64,000 nucleotides of DNA from Methanomassiliicoccaceae archaeon COG_1 (GTDB lineage: Archaea > Thermoplasmatota > Thermoplasmata > Methanomassiliicoccales > Methanomethylophilaceae): positions 62,001-126,000 of the forward strand of contig JAQQTI010000005.1 in NCBI GenBank assembly GCA_028561875.1, given 5' to 3'. Positions 26,042 to 36,264 of this stretch are shown here, piece after piece. Positions within the stretch are counted from its first letter, which is position 1, and every line of letters starts with the position of its first letter. The notes below the pieces were generated by a model, which saw only the letters and a list, made by a program, of their open reading frames with translations, was not told the origin of the DNA and searched no databases. The position numbers and the translations under genes were made by a program.

Positions 26042-26761
26042 TTAGTTAGGTGCGACTGCGTCCAAACCGTTCGCAGTCACCGCGTGACCGCAGATGATTA
26101 CATCCCCGGACTCGAGGATGGCGATCAATCTGTCGACTATGCCCTGGACATCAAGAACGGGGAGCCTGAACACCCCGGCAGAGAGGGAGACGAACCCGGA
26201 GAGGGAGTCACGGATAGGCGCGGTGCCGCCGTTGAGGTAGTACCCGGCAATGTTCCCCACGGCACCGACGATGGAGATTATCTTCAGCCTCCCTCCCTCC
26301 CCGCTCTGGAAGCCGAAACGCTCAAGGTGGTCGGCTGACCAGCGCCCGTACGCCTCGATGTAGCTCTCCACGGCGGTCCACGAATGGTGGGCCTCGTAGA
26401 GTATGTCGGCAAGGCGAAGATCCCGGCTGGAGACGTATATCTCCAGCGCCCCTGGGAGCAGGGCCGCCACGAGGGGGTTGCTCTCCGCCGCGAAAAGCTT
26501 TCCCGACTCGCCGAGGGCGTCGCCGAGGGCATCATGGACGATGCTGAGGAGTATGTCCTCCTTGCTCTTGAAGCGGTTGTAGAGGCTCCCGTTGAGGATG
26601 CCTGCCCGACAGATGATGTCGCGGGTGGTGGTCTTCTGATAGCCCTTCTCGTAGAACAGATCCATGGCCGCGAACATTATCTGCCGGCGCGAGGATTCGC
26701 GTCTCGCTTCGATCCCGTTTTTGACGGCTTCCGCGCCCTGGAACTTCGTTATCTTGACCAT
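26042..26761 (-). CDS. TetR/AcrR-family regulator
   Basis: Regulator of 239 residues started at ATG 26761; the longer open frame to 26914 would cover its own promoter. HTH: RRQIMFAAMDLFYEKGYQKTTTRDI...AGILNGSLYNRFKSKEDIL at about residues 25-70. The C-terminal ligand domain has no recognised family. It is divergent from an MMPL exporter, a common pairing in which the regulator controls the exporter and itself. Two matching palindromes lie at the two promoters (26800-26817 and 26947-26963). Confidence 0.88.
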   Translation of the reverse strand: MVKITKFQGAEAVKNGIEARRESSRRQIMFAAMDLFYEKGYQKTTTRDIICRAGILNGSLYNRFKSKEDILLSIVHDALGDALGESGKLFAAESNPLVAALLPGALEIYVSSRDLRLADILYEAHHSWTAVESYIEAYGRWSADHLERFGFQSGEGGRLKIISIVGAVGNIAGYYLNGGTAPIRDSLSGFVSLSAGVFRLPVLDVQGIVDRLIAILESGDVIICGHAVTANGLDAVAPN

Positions 26762-26799
26762 GATATCGGCTACGATGACATTGGGGAGGGGGTATAAAG

Positions 26800-26817
26800 T
26801 TTTGACTGTGCTCAAAA
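26800..26817. promoter_or_regulatory. Operator-like palindrome at the tetR promoter
   Basis: TTTTGA (26800-26805), 6-nt spacer, TCAAAA (26812-26817): perfect 6-bp arms. It touches the TATA-like ACTTTATACC of the TetR gene at about 26792-26801, a position suited to autorepression. Confidence 0.6.
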
Positions 26818-26945
26818 GCTCTAGCTGGTACATGTCAGAAAACAATCGGACCGCCCGTCTCCCCTCTCCCGATAGTATGCACGTATCCAGTTTCAGGCCG
26901 AAAGGGATTCCCAACCGCCATGCTGCACGGGAAATCCGAGATTGG

Positions 26946-26963
26946 ATTTGAGCATGTTCAAAA
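26946..26963. promoter_or_regulatory. Operator-like palindrome at the MMPL promoter
   Basis: ATTTGA (26946-26951), 6-nt spacer, TCAAAA (26958-26963). Same arms and spacing as the site at 26800 and directly before the TATA box ATTATATAC (26966-26974) of the MMPL gene. Confidence 0.6.
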
Positions 26964-27008
26964 ATATTATATACTCAACATGGCTAAACCCGGGACAGTG
27001 AATTCGCA

Positions 27009-29709
27009 ATGTTTGCAAAAATGGCAGATTTCATAACCAGGCACGCCAAAGCGATGGCCGTGCTCTGGCTGGTTCTACTCGTCTGCTCCCTCCCTTTCGC
27101 CATGAAATCCGGCGACGTCCTCGAATACGACATGACTAACATGTCCGGGGCCGAGACCGAATCCAACAACGGACAGGGCATACTGGACGATTACTTCGTC
27201 CAGATGAGCATGGACGAGATCCTCGTCGTATCCTACGCGGACGCCGCGGAGAAGGCCGCGATATACAACGGTTCGGACCCCGGCTCGCAATCCACCTTCT
27301 TCGGCAAATTCTCCAGGCTCCTGAACGAGGAATTCGGGAGCAAGATCGTCGCCACATACGGCGGCAATTACCAGAAGGCCCCGGGCACCGACAAAGCCGG
27401 CGTCGTGCTCGTCGCCCTCTCCGCCGCCGAGGACGGCTACGACATCACCCACAAGACCGGCGACATCAGGCACCTCGTCTCCGACGCCAAGAGAGACCTT
27501 GGCATGAGCAACAAGACCTACGTGACCGGCGACGCCGCCATCTCATATGACACCGAGAAGTCCTCCATGGAGGACGTCAGCAAAGTCGATCCGCTCAGCA
27601 TCGCCCTGATCTTCATCCTCCTGGCGCTGTTCTTCTACGCCATCGTCACGGCGTTTGTGCCCCCGGCGGTCGTGGGGATGGCTTACGGAATCGTGCTAAC
27701 CCTCATTTGGGCCATCGGGCAGTTCTTGGGCATATACTACATCACGAAGACACTGCTTCTCGTCGTCATGCTCGGCGCGGGCTGCGACTACTCGCTGTTC
27801 ATACTCACCAGGTACAGGAACGAGCGCAAGCGCGGCAGGGACCACGACGCCGCAATCAGGGAGGCGGTCATGTGGGGCGGGGAGGCGGTCTTCACCTCCG
27901 GCGTCTCCGTAATGATCGGGTTCGCCGCCCTCACGCTGTGCTCCTTCTCGCTCGTGCAGACCCTCGGCCTCTGCCTCGCACTCGGCATCCTCGTCGCCCT
28001 GCTCGCGGCCCTGACCTTCATACCGTCCCTCATCTACATCGTCGGGGACAGGATCTACTGGCCCAGCAACATAGAGAAGTACAAGAAGGCTGACGCATCC
28101 GCCTCCTCCGGCAACCGGAAAGGTGTCCACGCGCATCTCGTGAGCATCGGCAAGAGGTACTTCGGATGGCTCTCCAGGAACACCCACAAGTACGCCAAGC
28201 CGCTTGTGGCGCTGTTCGTCGTACTCTGCATCCCGACCACGTACTACTTCGCCACCAGCGAGGACTCCTCCGACACCATCTCCGTCATGCCTGATTCGGA
28301 GTCCATCGATGGCCTCAACCTCATCATGACGCAGACTGACGGCGGCACCATCATGCCGACCTACGTCGTCATGGAGATGAGGGAGAGCCTCATCGAGAGG
28401 GCGGGCACGTTCGCCCTCGCGGGCGCCGACGTGCCCTATATCAGATACACCGCAGCATCCATAAGCGTCACCGGCAGCGCGCCCTCCGCTCAGATTTCTG
28501 GGACGCTGTACGAACTGAGCCACCTCGAACTCGCCGGCGGCAAGGTCACCCAGGCAGGAATGGCTGGCAAGATCGAGGCCTCCCATCCCGAGATCGTCGG
28601 CAGCGTCAGCAGCGCCACCTCCTGGCAGCTCGCATACGTGCAGGCCCAGAACGCCGCGTACGCCAAGGTCTACAACACCTACACCTCCCAGGGGGCGACC
28701 GACGATGTCGCCAAGGCCGCCGCCGCTGCATTCGTGGCCGATCCGAAGAATGTCAACGAGGCGATCTACAGCAGCCTCCTCGAGCGGAATCCCGTCGGGG
28801 CCGAGATCGTGAAGGGCGTCCTTGACAGGGTCGGATGGAACGGAGCCTACGACCAGGTCCTCGGAGTCGACGGCGGCGTACCCGTCACCCTCCAGAACAT
28901 GATGGACTACCAGCTCAACGTCAGGACCGGCCTCCTCTCGACGAACGGCGCCTACGTATGCATGACGGTCGTCACCACCGAGAAGCCTATGTCCGACAAC
29001 ACGATGGACTTCGTCGCGGACATCAGGGGCGATCTGAAGAACGGCGGGGAGCTCTACGGGACGTTTTTCACGAACGACGTCAAGGAGACCTACGTCTCCG
29101 GCACCTCCGCCCAGATGAGCGACATCTCCGGCATCGTAGAGGAGCAGTTCAGCTTCATAAGGCTGGTCGTCATCGTTCTCCTGATCGTGCTGCTCTTCTT
29201 CATCCTCGGATGTTACCTCACCCCGATCAGGGCCATCATCACGATTGTGATGTCGGTGATCTGGACCGTCGCCCTCACCCGCCTGGTGTTCGACAGCCTG
29301 CTGGGCACGCCGGTTCTGTGGCTGATTCCGATCGTCCTGTTCGTCGTCCTGCTGGGGCTCGGAATGGACTACGAGATCTTCCTCACCACCAAGATCCGCG
29401 AGAACAGGATCAAGGGCATGGAAAACGGCACCGCCATCGACGAGGCCGTCAAGCAGGCCGGCGGCGTGATCAGCCTATGCGCCCTCATCATGGGTGGCAC
29501 GTTCCTCACGCTGCTGCTCGCCGGTTCCTCGATGCTGCAGGAGTTCGGCTTCGCACTCGGCGTGGGCATCCTGATTGACGGCCTGTTCATGGTCGGCTTC
29601 GTCAGCCGTCGCTCATGCACCTCATGGGCGAGTGGAGCTGGAAGGGCCCCGGTTCCTCCAGAAGAGGCACGCGGTCCCGAGCGGACCCCGACCCCCGGCC
29701 GAGGACTGA
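27009..29709 (+). CDS. MMPL/RND-family membrane transporter (two frameshifts near the 3' end)
   Basis: Exporter of about 900 residues with two halves, each a membrane helix, a large extracytoplasmic loop, and a block of helices. The signature GAGCDYSLFILTRYRNER (about residue 257) and its repeat GLGMDYEIFLTTKIRENR (about 781) identify the MMPL family. The raw frame runs to TAG 29777, but its last 58 residues are not family-like. Adding one base near 29603-29606 and another in GGGCCCC (29644-29650) restores LMHLMGEWSW and then GPRFLQKRHA, ending at TGA 29707-29709. So the gene is either damaged or misread there. Probably drug, lipid or fatty-acid export, controlled by the divergent TetR. Confidence 0.88.
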
Positions 29710-29768
29710 ATGACGCTCGCAAAACCTCTTACCCCGGGGCGGTCCCTTCCTCCCGTCCGCTCGACTTT

Positions 29769-29776
29769 CTTATATA
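29769..29776 (+). promoter_or_regulatory. TATA box of gltX
   Basis: TTATATAG about 25 nt before the ATG at 29799, indicating a leaderless transcript and supporting that ATG as the real start despite the frameshift after it. Confidence 0.55.
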
Positions 29777-29798
29777 GGGGCGGCGGATAGCGACCCAC

Positions 29799-31483
29799 AT
29801 GTCCGATCCCATCGAGGTCGAGATCGGAAAACGGCGCTGCAGAACGCCGTGTTCTTCAAAGGGAAGGCGAACCCCAAGGCGGTGGCTGGAAGGGTCCTCG
29901 GAGCGCATCCCGAACTCCGGTCCGACGTGGGTGGGACCTTCGAGATGATCGAGTCCATCGTCGGGGACGTCAACGCCATGTCTCCCGAAGCACAGAGGAA
30001 GGAACTCGGGTCCCTCGACCCGTCGATGCTAAGGAAGGAGAGGAAGGAGAGGACGTACGAGCTCCCCGACCTCGAGAGCCCCGTTCAGGGCGGGACGGTT
30101 ATGAGAATCGCCCCCGGGCCCTCCGGCCCGCTGCACATCGGGCACACGCGGGCGTCAGTACTCAACGACGAATACACCAAGAGGTACGGCGGAAAACTCG
30201 TCCTCAGGTTCGAGGACACCAACCCCGAGAAGATCGCCCCCGAGGCTTACGACATGATCCCCGAGGACCTGGACTGGCTCGGGGTGAAATGCCATGAGAC
30301 GTACGTCCAGTCGGATAGGTTCCGGCTCTACTACGAGGTCACGAGGGAGCTGCTCGAGCAATGCAACGCTTACGTCTGCACCTGTGATTCCGAGGACTGG
30401 AGGCGGAAGAAGGAGGCGATGACCGCCTGCCCCTGCAGGGACCTCCCCCCGAGCGAGCAGCTAGAGAGGTTCGACAGGATGATGGAGGGCGGCTACGGGG
30501 CCGGAGAGGCGATAGCCGTCGTGAAGACCGCCATCGACCACCCCAATCCCGCCATAAGAGACTTCGTCGCCCTGAGGATCGTCGATGCCCCCCACCCGCG
30601 GACGGGGACGAAGTACCGCGTATATCCGATGATGAACCTCTCCGTGGCGGTGGACGACCACCTCATGGGCATGACGCACGTCATCCGCGGGAAGGACCAC
30701 CTCAACAACACCGAGAGGCAGAAGTACGTCTTCGGGTACATGGGCTGGGATGCTCCTGCGTACTACCACTACGGGCTGGTCAACATCCCCGACGCCGTGC
30801 TGAAGACCTCGCTCATAAGAGAGTCCATCCGCACCGGGGAGTACGCCGGATGGGACGACATCCGCACCGGGACGGTGAGGGCGCTGGAGAGGAGGGGCAT
30901 ACGCCCCGAGGCCATACGCCGCTACTGGATTGAGACCGGCATGAAGAGCGTGGACATCTCGTTCAGCTGGGACAACCTCTACGGCATGAACCGGGACATA
31001 ATCGACCCGGTATCCCACCGTTACTTCTTCGTGCAGGACCCCGTCCGCTACGACATCGAGGGCGCGGAGGCGATAGAGGGGAGGGCGCCGCTGCTCCCCG
31101 GCGACCCGTCGAAGGGCTACCGGGAGTACAGGCTCGAGGGCGCGAAGACCGTGTTCATCTCCGAGAAGGACTCCTCGCAGTTCGCCCGCGACGGGAGGAT
31201 CAGGCTCAAGGACCTCTGCAACCTGGATTACTCGACCCCGGCCCGGTATGCCGGCGACGACGTCTCACAGCTCCGCGGGGGTGGCATGAGCGCGGTTCAG
31301 TGGGTTTCCAGGGATTCCGTGAGGGCGAGTGTCCTTATGCCGGACGGCAAGGTCTCCGAGGGGCTCGTCGAGAGCGCCCTGCTAGGCGAGGAATCGGACA
31401 CAGTCCAGTTCGAGAGGTTCGGATTCGTCCGCATCGAGAAGAAGGGCGCAGACGGCGTAGCAGCCGTATACACGCACGACTGA
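29799..31483 (+). CDS. gltX: Glutamyl-tRNA synthetase (archaeal), with an apparent frameshift near the start
   Basis: Class I synthetase charging tRNA-Glu (and perhaps tRNA-Gln). The main frame from 29849 has the HIGH motif as GPLHIGHTRASVL and a CTCDSEDW...CPC metal-binding-like segment. Archaeal GluRS starts with a short ALQNAV-type helix. Here that helix is encoded (TALQNAVFFKGKANPKAV) but the ATG at 29799 (MSDPIEVEIGK) is one base out of frame; adding one A to the A4 run at 29828-29831 joins them. As given, translation could only begin at GTG 29849, losing about 17 residues. The rest of the gene is intact. Confidence 0.92.
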
Positions 31484-31540
31484 ACGCGATTTGATCCTAC
31501 CGACCGCCGCGGGTCCCTTCTTTCCGTCCGCGAGGGTGCA

Positions 31541-32902
31541 TTAACGGCTGCCGGCTGAGGTTCGGAACGCCGAGGCCGATGCCCCGGTACTCCGTTCCAC
31601 CCGCCTCTTTAATGACTTTCTGGAGATGGCCATCATCGCAACGGCGGCGAGCATTTGCACGAGCACGAACGACCAGTAAATCGCATCCATCGACACCCGG
31701 GACGCGAAGTAGAAGAAGACGATGAAGAGGACCTCGCGGGACAGCGTGGTGACCATGGCATATTGCGCGAATTTCAAGGACTGTAGCATGGAAGAACCGA
31801 AACACACGCAGGACATCATGGGTATGATCAGGCAGTATATCTTCAGCACATGCGACATCTCTTCGTGAAGGTAGCGCGTTTCCTCGGTATGGGTGAAAAC
31901 ATCTATCAGAAGATCGGCCAGGACGAATATGGTCGCCGCCAGCACCAAGGCGATGCATAGGCACAGCTTCAGCGAGAACCTGTAACCCTCTCTCGCTTTA
32001 GATGGGTCGTTCTGACCCCAGGCTGCCGAAGTCACGGATATCATCGCCGCGGTGATGGCGAACGAGGGTATTGCGGCCATCATGACGAACTGGTACGGAT
32101 AGTTGTATGCGATCATGCCGTTGCTGCCCCCGCAATCGTATATGAACGAATTCTGAGGTATGACCAGGACGGGAATCAGGATCAATTCGAACATGTGGGG
32201 GATCCCCACGCTGAATATGTCTGCCAGCTGCTCGCGGTCGAACCTGAGGCGTTTGAAGTCCGGGCGGACGTACATCCGGCCTCCGAGGTACAGATAGAAT
32301 CCGATGCATGTCGTGGCGGAGAAGGACACGACGGTAGCGAGGGAGGACCCCATCAGCCCGAAATCCAGGACGTAGATGAGCAGAGGGTCCAGAACAATAT
32401 TTATGCCTGCTGCGGTCGCGGAGAGCATCATCGCTTTCTTGGCGGCGCCCTCGGCCCTCATGAGTCCGGCGAAAATGCCGTGCATGATGAGCGGATAGGA
32501 AAACAGAACGAATGGGCGCACGTAATCCAGACGGTACCCTATGTCCGCATCGCCGCCTATGAACCTGAGTATTGGCTCGCAGAGCACGAGCATGATCGCG
32601 GAAACGAGCAGCGAAATCAGTAGCATTACAAGAACAGACTGCCTGGCGAGACCGTCTGCGCGATTTTTGTCTTTTGCACCCAGCGCCCGAGAGACGGCGG
32701 CGGATACGCCCACTCCGATGCCGTTCCCCACGTACACCACGATCCAGTATATCGGGGTGGAGAGGGATATCGCCGACATGGCCGCTGGCCCGAGCCCGGA
32801 GCACCAAAAAGAGTCTATGAACAGCTGCAGATTGGAAACCAGGTATGCTACAATCAGGGGTGCCGACATCTTCACGATTGCCGTCTTCGGATCGCTCAGC
32901 AT
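31541..32902 (-). CDS. MATE-family efflux transporter
   Basis: Multidrug/organic cation antiporter type of 453 residues with about 12 hydrophobic segments. I start at ATG 32902, which overlaps the TAA of the ATPase gene (TAATG); the longer open frame lies inside that gene. Family features: KMSAPLIVAYLVSNLQLFIDSFW at the start and a repeated PAMSAISLSTPIYW-type motif. It is the last gene of a five-gene operon with a FecBCD-type importer and a methyltransferase, which suggests it exports the compound that the importer brings back. Confidence 0.88.
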   Translation of the reverse strand: MLSDPKTAIVKMSAPLIVAYLVSNLQLFIDSFWCSGLGPAAMSAISLSTPIYWIVVYVGNGIGVGVSAAVSRALGAKDKNRADGLARQSVLVMLLISLLVSAIMLVLCEPILRFIGGDADIGYRLDYVRPFVLFSYPLIMHGIFAGLMRAEGAAKKAMMLSATAAGINIVLDPLLIYVLDFGLMGSSLATVVSFSATTCIGFYLYLGGRMYVRPDFKRLRFDREQLADIFSVGIPHMFELILIPVLVIPQNSFIYDCGGSNGMIAYNYPYQFVMMAAIPSFAITAAMISVTSAAWGQNDPSKAREGYRFSLKLCLCIALVLAATIFVLADLLIDVFTHTEETRYLHEEMSHVLKIYCLIIPMMSCVCFGSSMLQSLKFAQYAMVTTLSREVLFIVFFYFASRVSMDAIYWSFVLVQMLAAVAMMAISRKSLKRRVERSTGASASAFRTSAGSR

Positions 32903-33753
32903 TACATCCAGGTCGTCGGTTTTTTTCTGAATGGCACAACCTCCAGTTCGCATCGGTTCTCCGAACAGCCCGACACCGATGTCCCCAGAATCACATGCGG
33001 GGCGCCCCTGTACTCGATCACGTCGCAATCTATGCCGTACAGGAGTTCGATGTTTCCAGGCGTTATCAGATCGGCCGGGGTGCCGATTTCATGGATGACG
33101 CCCGGCTTCTTCATCATGATGATCATGTGCGCGAACCGGGCTGCGATGTTCAGGTCGTGGACGATCATGATTACGATCATCTGCCTCTTTTCGGCTATGG
33201 CCCTGAGAAGCTGGGCAACGTATACCTGGTACTTCACGTCGAGGTTGGAGGTCGGCTCGTCCAGGACGAGTATCCTCGGCTCCTGTGCCAGGCCGCGGGC
33301 GATGGCGACCTTTTGCAACTGGCCTGCAGACAGCTCGTTGGTGTTCTTCATAGCCAGGTTCTCAATGCCCAACAACTTCATGGCGCGGTACGCCGAGCGC
33401 AGGTCCTTTTCCGTGCTGCCCCAATGCTGATGACGGAAACGACCGACCATTACGGCGTTCACGACCGGCATCGAGAAGCATTCCTGATAAGTGGCCGGGA
33501 CGAAACCGACGGTATCAGAGAGCTCCCTGTAGCTCATATCGGCCACGTTGCGCCCGTCTATCGTTATTTTCCCTGATTTCGGCAGAAGAAGTTTGTTGAT
33601 GCACTTTACCAACGTGGATTTGCCGACCCCGTTGGGGCCGACTATGCAGTACAAACCCGGATCGACCACCCTCAGGTTTACCGAGCTGAGGACGGGGCAT
33701 TTCTCACTGTACCCGAAATCAAGATCCTTTATGAAAAGCTCGGTCATGGTCAT
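32902..33753 (-). CDS. ABC transporter ATP-binding protein, FecE/FepC/BtuD type
   Basis: ATPase of 283 residues powering uptake of an iron-siderophore, haem or corrinoid. Walker A GPNGVGKSTL near residue 40, signature NELSAGQLQKVAIARGLAQ near 140, Walker B RILVLDEPTSNLD near 161, and the switch His in MIVHDLN near 197. It overlaps the permease gene by 4 nt. The extra C-terminal 25 residues are basic with two cysteines. Confidence 0.92.
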   Translation of the reverse strand: MTMTELFIKDLDFGYSEKCPVLSSVNLRVVDPGLYCIVGPNGVGKSTLVKCINKLLLPKSGKITIDGRNVADMSYRELSDTVGFVPATYQECFSMPVVNAVMVGRFRHQHWGSTEKDLRSAYRAMKLLGIENLAMKNTNELSAGQLQKVAIARGLAQEPRILVLDEPTSNLDVKYQVYVAQLLRAIAEKRQMIVIMIVHDLNIAARFAHMIIMMKKPGVIHEIGTPADLITPGNIELLYGIDCDVIEYRGAPHVILGTSVSGCSENRCELEVVPFRKKPTTWM

Positions 33754-34907
33754 CCCCAGGCCTTTGTGTTTTTGTTCAGTATGAGCCAGATGAACAGGGG
33801 CCCACCTATAAAGGCCATGACGACCCCCACCGGCAGCACCGATCCCCCCATGGCGATCCTGCTCAGGAGGTCGGCGAGAAGTAGCAGCATCCCGCCGAAG
33901 ATCGCGGACGCGGGAGCGAGAAAACGGTTGTCAGCGCCGATGAACATCCTCACGATATGAGGGGTGACGAGGCCGACGAAGCCGATTAGACCGGTGAAGC
34001 TGACTATGGCCGCGCTTATGAGCCCCACGAGTACGAGGCAGAGCACCCTCGTGCGGTCCGCATCTACCCCCATGGACTTGGCTGTGTCATCGCCCGTGGC
34101 GAGGACGTTCAGCTTGTTGGACAGGATCTGCACCGCCACTACCCCCGGCAGAACCACCGCCGCGATTATTGGCACGGATGGCCAGGTGATGTTGGCCAAG
34201 GTGCCGACCTGCCATTGGAATATGCGCGCCAGGTCCTGCGGGTTGGCCCACAGCATCAGAACGGTGGTCAAGGCGTTGAAGATGTACATCACGCCTATTC
34301 CGGCCATTATCATGGTGGCAGGGGACGCGTTCTTGAGCTTGGAGACGAGGATTATCACGGCAGTCGGGATCAGGGAGAGGGCGAACGAATAGGATACCAC
34401 GGCCCACTGCCCGAACAGGAGCACGGCGCCCGACGTCATGGCGAGCGTGGCCCCGAACGAGGCTCCGGAGGAGACTCCGGTGGTGTAGGGGTCGGCCAGA
34501 GGGTTCTTCAGTATGCTCTGCATGACGACCCCGCATACCGCGAATCCTGCCCCGGCCAGTATCCCGGCCAGTATCCGGGGCGTCCTTAAATCTACGACAA
34601 TGTGGTCCCTGGTCGCATCTTGTGGATGCCCCAAGATGTGGTCCAGGATTATCCCGTACGAGTCTAGGAAGCTTATGTCGTAGGCTCCGACCGCCACGGC
34701 TACGCCGGCCACGGCAACTATTACCACGGAGCACACGGCGATAAGCAACAGCTTCCTGAACACGGAGTGCCTGTATTCCCTGACCGTGCTTTCGAAGGCG
34801 CCGTCGTCCTCCTGGTCCATCCAATCGTCGACTGCGGACAGGACTTGCGGGTCGACCGCCCACCGTGTCCCCTCCCCGCCCGAATCCGCGCCCATCCTCA
34901 TACGCAT
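33750..34907 (-). CDS. ABC transporter permease, FecCD family
   Basis: Permease of 385 residues with about ten membrane helices after an unusually long cytoplasmic N-terminus of about 50 acidic residues. Family blocks: TPRILAGILAGAGFAVCGVVMQSILKNPLADP near residue 105, and GLIGFVGLVTPHIVRM near 300. Works as a homodimer with the neighbouring ATPase and binding protein. It begins 7 nt after the stop of the binding-protein gene. Confidence 0.93.
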   Translation of the reverse strand: MRMRMGADSGGEGTRWAVDPQVLSAVDDWMDQEDDGAFESTVREYRHSVFRKLLLIAVCSVVIVAVAGVAVAVGAYDISFLDSYGIILDHILGHPQDATRDHIVVDLRTPRILAGILAGAGFAVCGVVMQSILKNPLADPYTTGVSSGASFGATLAMTSGAVLLFGQWAVVSYSFALSLIPTAVIILVSKLKNASPATMIMAGIGVMYIFNALTTVLMLWANPQDLARIFQWQVGTLANITWPSVPIIAAVVLPGVVAVQILSNKLNVLATGDDTAKSMGVDADRTRVLCLVLVGLISAAIVSFTGLIGFVGLVTPHIVRMFIGADNRFLAPASAIFGGMLLLLADLLSRIAMGGSVLPVGVVMAFIGGPLFIWLILNKNTKAWG

Positions 34908-34914
34908 CCGTAAA

Positions 34915-36246
34915 TCAGGCCTTAGCAGCGGTCAACGGGAAGAACCCGGCGGCATCCCTGACGTCGCCCTTGAAGAGGGTGAAGCGGTCATAGTAGTCCT
35001 GAATCGCCTCCCAGCCCTCGTCGGAACCGACGGAGCCGTCCCAGAGCATGGACATCAGGAGCAGGAGCCCCGATATTCCGTTGACCGCCCCGTACATCTC
35101 GTAAGTGACGCCGATCACGCGGCCGTTCTCGTACGCGTCGCACCCCTTGAAGTAAGAACCCATGATGTCTATCGTTCTCTGGTAGTCGGCGACGGTCGTG
35201 CCTTCGGGGGTATACCCCCAGGTCGTGATTATCACAACGCTCGGATTGGCCTTCAGTATGGTTTCGATTTCCACGTTGCTGGCCCATCCGCTGTTGCCTT
35301 CTACAAGATGCAGCGACCTCATGGGGAGCGTCTGCATGTTGTGCACTATGCCCGACGTGGAAGGCTTACCATTCATCTCCAGATTCACCGCCACCGGGCT
35401 TTTCGGGTTGTTGGCAATCACGCAGGAGAGCTTCTCTCCAACGCTTTCGCTGAACCTTTCGATTTTCGCCGAAACGTCCGTCAAATAGTCGAGGTACTTG
35501 GAGGTGTTCGATTGCAGCCCCATCATCACGCCGAGTGTGACTATGGTATGGTTCCAGGTTATGCCGCGTATGGATATGTCCTCTGGCAGCAGTATGCAGT
35601 CGAAGGCCTCAGTGACTTTCGAGCTGTTTATGAACGACTCGGTGAAGTTTCCCGGATACCCGATGACCGCCTTCACCCCCGATTTGGCGACCACCTCGTA
35701 GTCGTAAGTGCTAGACCCTACGCTCTTTATCCTCTCGGCTGCCCCGGGGTAGAGGTCTTTTCTGAGGCCGTCGATGCTCTTCTGCAGCTGCAGCATATGC
35801 GTCACCCTGTCGAAGAAACCGACTATGACTCCCATGTCGAGGGTGGGAGGGCCGTAGCAGGCGATGTTGCCCTTCAGCGGGAAATGGACGGAGCTCACGC
35901 CCAGGTTCCAATCCCTGTAATACATGATCGCCTCTTCGTTGCCGAGGAACTTCCTGATGAGTTTGACGTCCTCCTGATCCACGTTGCCATCGGTGTTGGC
36001 ATCGGCCAGGGGATGGTTCACACGATCCCACTGGATGTTGCCGTCCGCTATGTCTTTCACTAAGTCTAAATCGTTCTCGTCGAGATAGTTGTCGTTATTG
36101 GCGTTGCCGTACGCGAGGAGCAGCCCTTTCAGCGTAAAATCATCGGATTTCGTATCTTGGTTGCTCGCCACGTACCATACGCCGGCAAACGCGCTTGCCA
36201 CTATGACTGCCGCTACGATGACCGTGACCGTCTTCCCATTCCTCAC
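34915..36246 (-). CDS. Substrate-binding lipoprotein-like protein with N-terminal dockerin-like domain
   Basis: Protein of 443 residues. A membrane anchor or signal segment (about 8-27) is followed by a dockerin-like stretch (about 38-100) with two calcium-loop motifs, NANNDNYLDENDL and DANTDGNVDQEDV. The rest is a FepB/BtuF-type periplasmic binding fold (IKSVGSSTYDYEVVAKSGVKAVIGYPGNF; VVIITTWGYTPEGTTV). The calcium-loop domain on a transport binding protein is unusual and could mediate calcium-dependent attachment at the surface. It is the second gene of the operon, 18 nt after the methyltransferase. Substrate is not predictable; iron-chelate or corrinoid are the usual ones. Confidence 0.85.
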   Translation of the reverse strand: MRNGKTVTVIVAAVIVASAFAGVWYVASNQDTKSDDFTLKGLLLAYGNANNDNYLDENDLDLVKDIADGNIQWDRVNHPLADANTDGNVDQEDVKLIRKFLGNEEAIMYYRDWNLGVSSVHFPLKGNIACYGPPTLDMGVIVGFFDRVTHMLQLQKSIDGLRKDLYPGAAERIKSVGSSTYDYEVVAKSGVKAVIGYPGNFTESFINSSKVTEAFDCILLPEDISIRGITWNHTIVTLGVMMGLQSNTSKYLDYLTDVSAKIERFSESVGEKLSCVIANNPKSPVAVNLEMNGKPSTSGIVHNMQTLPMRSLHLVEGNSGWASNVEIETILKANPSVVIITTWGYTPEGTTVADYQRTIDIMGSYFKGCDAYENGRVIGVTYEMYGAVNGISGLLLLMSMLWDGSVGSDEGWEAIQDYYDRFTLFKGDVRDAAGFFPLTAAKA

Positions 36247-36264
36247 CGTATCACACTCTTTTGC

